A stretch of DNA of 32,421 bases from a virus. Positions within the stretch are counted from its first letter, which is position 1; each line of letters starts with the position of its first letter. The stretch is taken from the IMG/VR virus record IMGVR_UViG_3300027779_000093, positions 1-32,421 of that record; one strand, 5' to 3'. The notes beneath the pieces are model-generated. The model had not been told where the DNA came from and did no database searches. It worked only from the letters and a program-made list of their open reading frames with translations. Below, in pieces: positions 30,263 through 32,421 of the stretch. A program made the translations under genes and the position numbers.

Positions 30263-32421
30263 TGGTTTTTATACTTAATGCGAATGATATAGCCCAAGAT
30301 GCAATAGATATTGGTGATGGCAAAACTCAAAAACACAAAGACTTTATGAACTCTGAAATGGGCCAAGCATTAGTTAATGAAGGTTACAACCAGGATGAAC
30401 TTTTAAACAATATTGATAATGATAATGTTGTTTTAGAAGGTGCTGAAAATTCTTATGATACAGCTGGCTGGACAACCTTTCTTCAAGATGAAGGTTTAGA
30501 GTTTGTTTCTGATTTATTAATTGATGGCGGCATCATGGGCGATAGTGCAAGGCTAGGCTCTAACCAGGTTAATTATGGGACAAGTGTATCAGCTTTTTCG
30601 CCTTTTGGAGGTGCATTAAAAGAAGACGAAGAACTTACCACTGAAGATAAAAATCTTATGCTTATAGAGCACGTTAATAGCAATAAACACAATTTAACAA
30701 AAGGTGTTGTTAATTGGGCTAATCTTTCTGCATTACCCCCAGAAGATCAACTTATTGCTATAGCTAATGGTCATGGAATTATGGCTTACGAAGATTATTT
30801 TAATGAAAAAAATAGTCTAGGAGAACCTTTAGCTTTAGAAGATAGTTATTTTGCGGGAAGAAAAAGAAGAGGACCAGGTGACGCTACTTTAATAACCAAA
30901 TCTATTGGTGAAGCGATTATAGACCCAGTCAATCTTGGAACTGCTACGAGCATAGCAAGAGCTACATGGGGAGGTTTAAATACCTTATTTGGAAGAAAAA
31001 TTGCTAGTAGTAAATTAGGCATAATGGGTATTGGTGCTATTGAAGGCGGAGTATTTATGAGTGCTTATGATACTCAACTACAAAAACAATACATATTAAG
31101 TCATCTATGGGATGAGATTGATTGGGAAGCAACAAACGAAAACGCTGAAATTATGTTTAAGATTTATCCTGATATTGATGATACAGCAATCAGAGAAAAA
31201 ATAGCTTTAGCTCAAGAAAATTCAGAGAATGGTGTTCTTGATGAAGCCCTTATTGTAGAATTAAATGAAGATTATTTAGAGCGTGTGCGTGGAGACTTTA
31301 ATTTTAGTCAACTTGGTAAATCTGCTGTAACGGGAATAGCTGCTGGTACGGGTTTAGCTGCTGCATTTAAATATGCTCCAGCTGTCTATATGACTTTAAA
31401 TCAAGCCCTAAAAGCTTTTCCTAATCAATCAAGCACATTTCATAGTGGGTTTGTTTTTCCTGAAGGTATTAATCCATTAAGGAAAACAGAAATACAAACT
31501 CTTAGAAATCTTTCAAAGGGCGATCCTAAACTTTTTAAACAATACAAAGATCAAGTTATTGAAGACAAATACAAAGAATACAAAAAAAGAAACCCAAATG
31601 ACGGATGGGAAGAGCTAGAGTTTAAAAAGTTTAACAAACGAAATGGTAAAATAGAATATAAACAACCAGAGTATAATTTTAGTGATCCTAAAAACTTTGA
31701 GCAAGTATCTGATAACCTAATTAATGAAGTAGAGGAAATTGTTAAGCTTGCCGAAAGCGGTGATGAAAGAGCTATCAATATTATTGGACAAGCGGGCTGG
31801 TACAGAGATGTAGCTGGATCAAATAGAGAAACTTTTGGCGGCATGACTGATACAGTTATGGATGTTACAGCAGCTACATCACCTGGTGTTAAAGTAGAAA
31901 GCAACATGAATGTAACAATGGATATCATGAAAAGATATTCTTCTGGTGAATTTGATAAAGAGATAGCAGCTTACAAAGCAAGAATTGATGCTGGACAAAC
32001 AGTAAGTAATAAAAAACTTTCTTTAGAAGATATAGATGATTTTCCAAAGCTTAGAAATGCAGCTGGTAAATTGTACAACACAAACTCTCTAGCAGCGACA
32101 GAAGCTTTAATGGGAATGTTTGGAAGAATTGAAGCTGGTAAATCACCAAAGACAATTCAGTTTATGAAAAATTTAACAGGCCAAGATAGTAATGCAACTA
32201 TTGATGTTTGGGCGGCAAGATTTATACGAAGGTTAACTGGTCAAAAAGCAATTATTCCCGTTGCTGAAAAAGGTGTAGGTGGAAAACATCTTACTGGAAG
32301 CACATCAGAAAATCCAAGAATTGGTGGAGACTTTGGTGCGGGCCAATCAATATTTAATATAGCAAAAGACAAAATAAATAATTCTGATCTTTTGGGTAGA
32401 ATACAAAATATATCTGGAATA
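30262..32421 (+). CDS. Large internal virion / ejection protein (T7 gp16 position), 3' partial
   Basis: Open from the TAATG overlap at 30262 to the right edge: 720 codons without a stop, so the gene is larger. Early segments: LINDGGIMGDSARL-like acidic region, a helical stretch, a hydrophobic segment near residues 235-275 (KIASSKLGIMGIGAIEGGVFMSAY) and another near 353-375 (SAVTGIAAGTGLAAAFKYAPAV), both suited to membrane association during ejection. Later, around residues 615-660, LMGMFGRIEAGKSPKTIQ and SNATIDVWAARFIRRLTG form a compact motif seen in large phage virion proteins. I see no SLT lysozyme motif in this part. The fibre gene at the window's left edge would be the expected downstream neighbour. 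Confidence 0.7.
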   Translation, partial: MVFILNANDIAQDAIDIGDGKTQKHKDFMNSEMGQALVNEGYNQDELLNNIDNDNVVLEGAENSYDTAGWTTFLQDEGLEFVSDLLIDGGIMGDSARLGSNQVNYGTSVSAFSPFGGALKEDEELTTEDKNLMLIEHVNSNKHNLTKGVVNWANLSALPPEDQLIAIANGHGIMAYEDYFNEKNSLGEPLALEDSYFAGRKRRGPGDATLITKSIGEAIIDPVNLGTATSIARATWGGLNTLFGRKIASSKLGIMGIGAIEGGVFMSAYDTQLQKQYILSHLWDEIDWEATNENAEIMFKIYPDIDDTAIREKIALAQENSENGVLDEALIVELNEDYLERVRGDFNFSQLGKSAVTGIAAGTGLAAAFKYAPAVYMTLNQALKAFPNQSSTFHSGFVFPEGINPLRKTEIQTLRNLSKGDPKLFKQYKDQVIEDKYKEYKKRNPNDGWEELEFKKFNKRNGKIEYKQPEYNFSDPKNFEQVSDNLINEVEEIVKLAESGDERAINIIGQAGWYRDVAGSNRETFGGMTDTVMDVTAATSPGVKVESNMNVTMDIMKRYSSGEFDKEIAAYKARIDAGQTVSNKKLSLEDIDDFPKLRNAAGKLYNTNSLAATEALMGMFGRIEAGKSPKTIQFMKNLTGQDSNATIDVWAARFIRRLTGQKAIIPVAEKGVGGKHLTGSTSENPRIGGDFGAGQSIFNIAKDKINNSDLLGRIQNISGI

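Noticed and set aside
31551-31928. Minus-strand 125-codon ORF near the right edge
   Set aside because: It lies opposite the open, uninterrupted gp16-like frame and reads as Ser/Leu-rich antisense.

Overview
The window looks like most of the genome of an AT-rich, temperate, tailed phage with a short (podovirus-type) tail. The gene families and protein style (a propeller-like repeat fibre, small Lys-rich proteins) resemble phages of marine Alphaproteobacteria, but the sequence does not identify the host. The phage combines two modules that are seldom discussed together. One is a T7-style virion block: head-to-tail connector, scaffold, capsid, tail tubes A and B, then four genes in the order of T7 13-14-15-16, and a fibre. 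The other is a lambda-style lysogeny and recombination block: tyrosine integrase with an attP, a leftward exonuclease / annealing-protein operon, and divergent repressor and Cro-like genes. No phage RNA polymerase, DNA polymerase, helicase or endolysin is visible here.

Layout. 3-4911: a large repeat fibre (cut at the left edge), a fibre/tail assembly chaperone-like protein, a small structural-type protein, and a lysis-type pair (coiled-coil/TM protein and 3-TM holin-like protein), closed by a terminator. 4983-6434: a zinc-ribbon protein, an HTH-metallophosphoesterase and a tiny basic protein. 6435-6828: attP, carrying the 3' end of a tRNA gene (T-arm to CCA) flanked by candidate integrase arm repeats. 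6829-8532: integrase and two small unknown genes. 8587-11477 (minus): PD-(D/E)XK exonuclease, two micro membrane proteins, a conserved unknown, a Rad52/Sak-like (DUF1071) annealing protein, a small protein with an SSB-like acidic tail and an excisionase-like HTH protein. 11635-12423 (minus) is the repressor; 12597-14148 (plus) is the Cro-like early operon; 14136-15284 (minus) is a C5 cytosine methyltransferase. From 15579 rightward come terS, terL, two unknowns, connector, Bbp19-like protein, scaffold, capsid, decoration-like protein, a capsid-distal terminator, a small basic protein, tail tubes A and B, and the internal-virion genes, the last running off the right edge.

The most informative regulatory signal is a palindrome, TGACA-N5-TGTCA. 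By eye I find exact copies at only three places, all intergenic control regions: the int promoter, the recombination-operon promoter, and the repressor/cro intergenic region. Imperfect copies lie in the repressor/cro region and in the methyltransferase/terS divergent region. This is what a repressor regulon would look like.

The fibre at the left and the 16-like gene at the right are neighbours in T7-like gene order, so the window is probably a linear slice of a circular or circularly permuted genome with a missing piece between its ends. The late genes run uninterrupted through attP to int, so this is the phage (virion or circular) form and not an integrated prophage.
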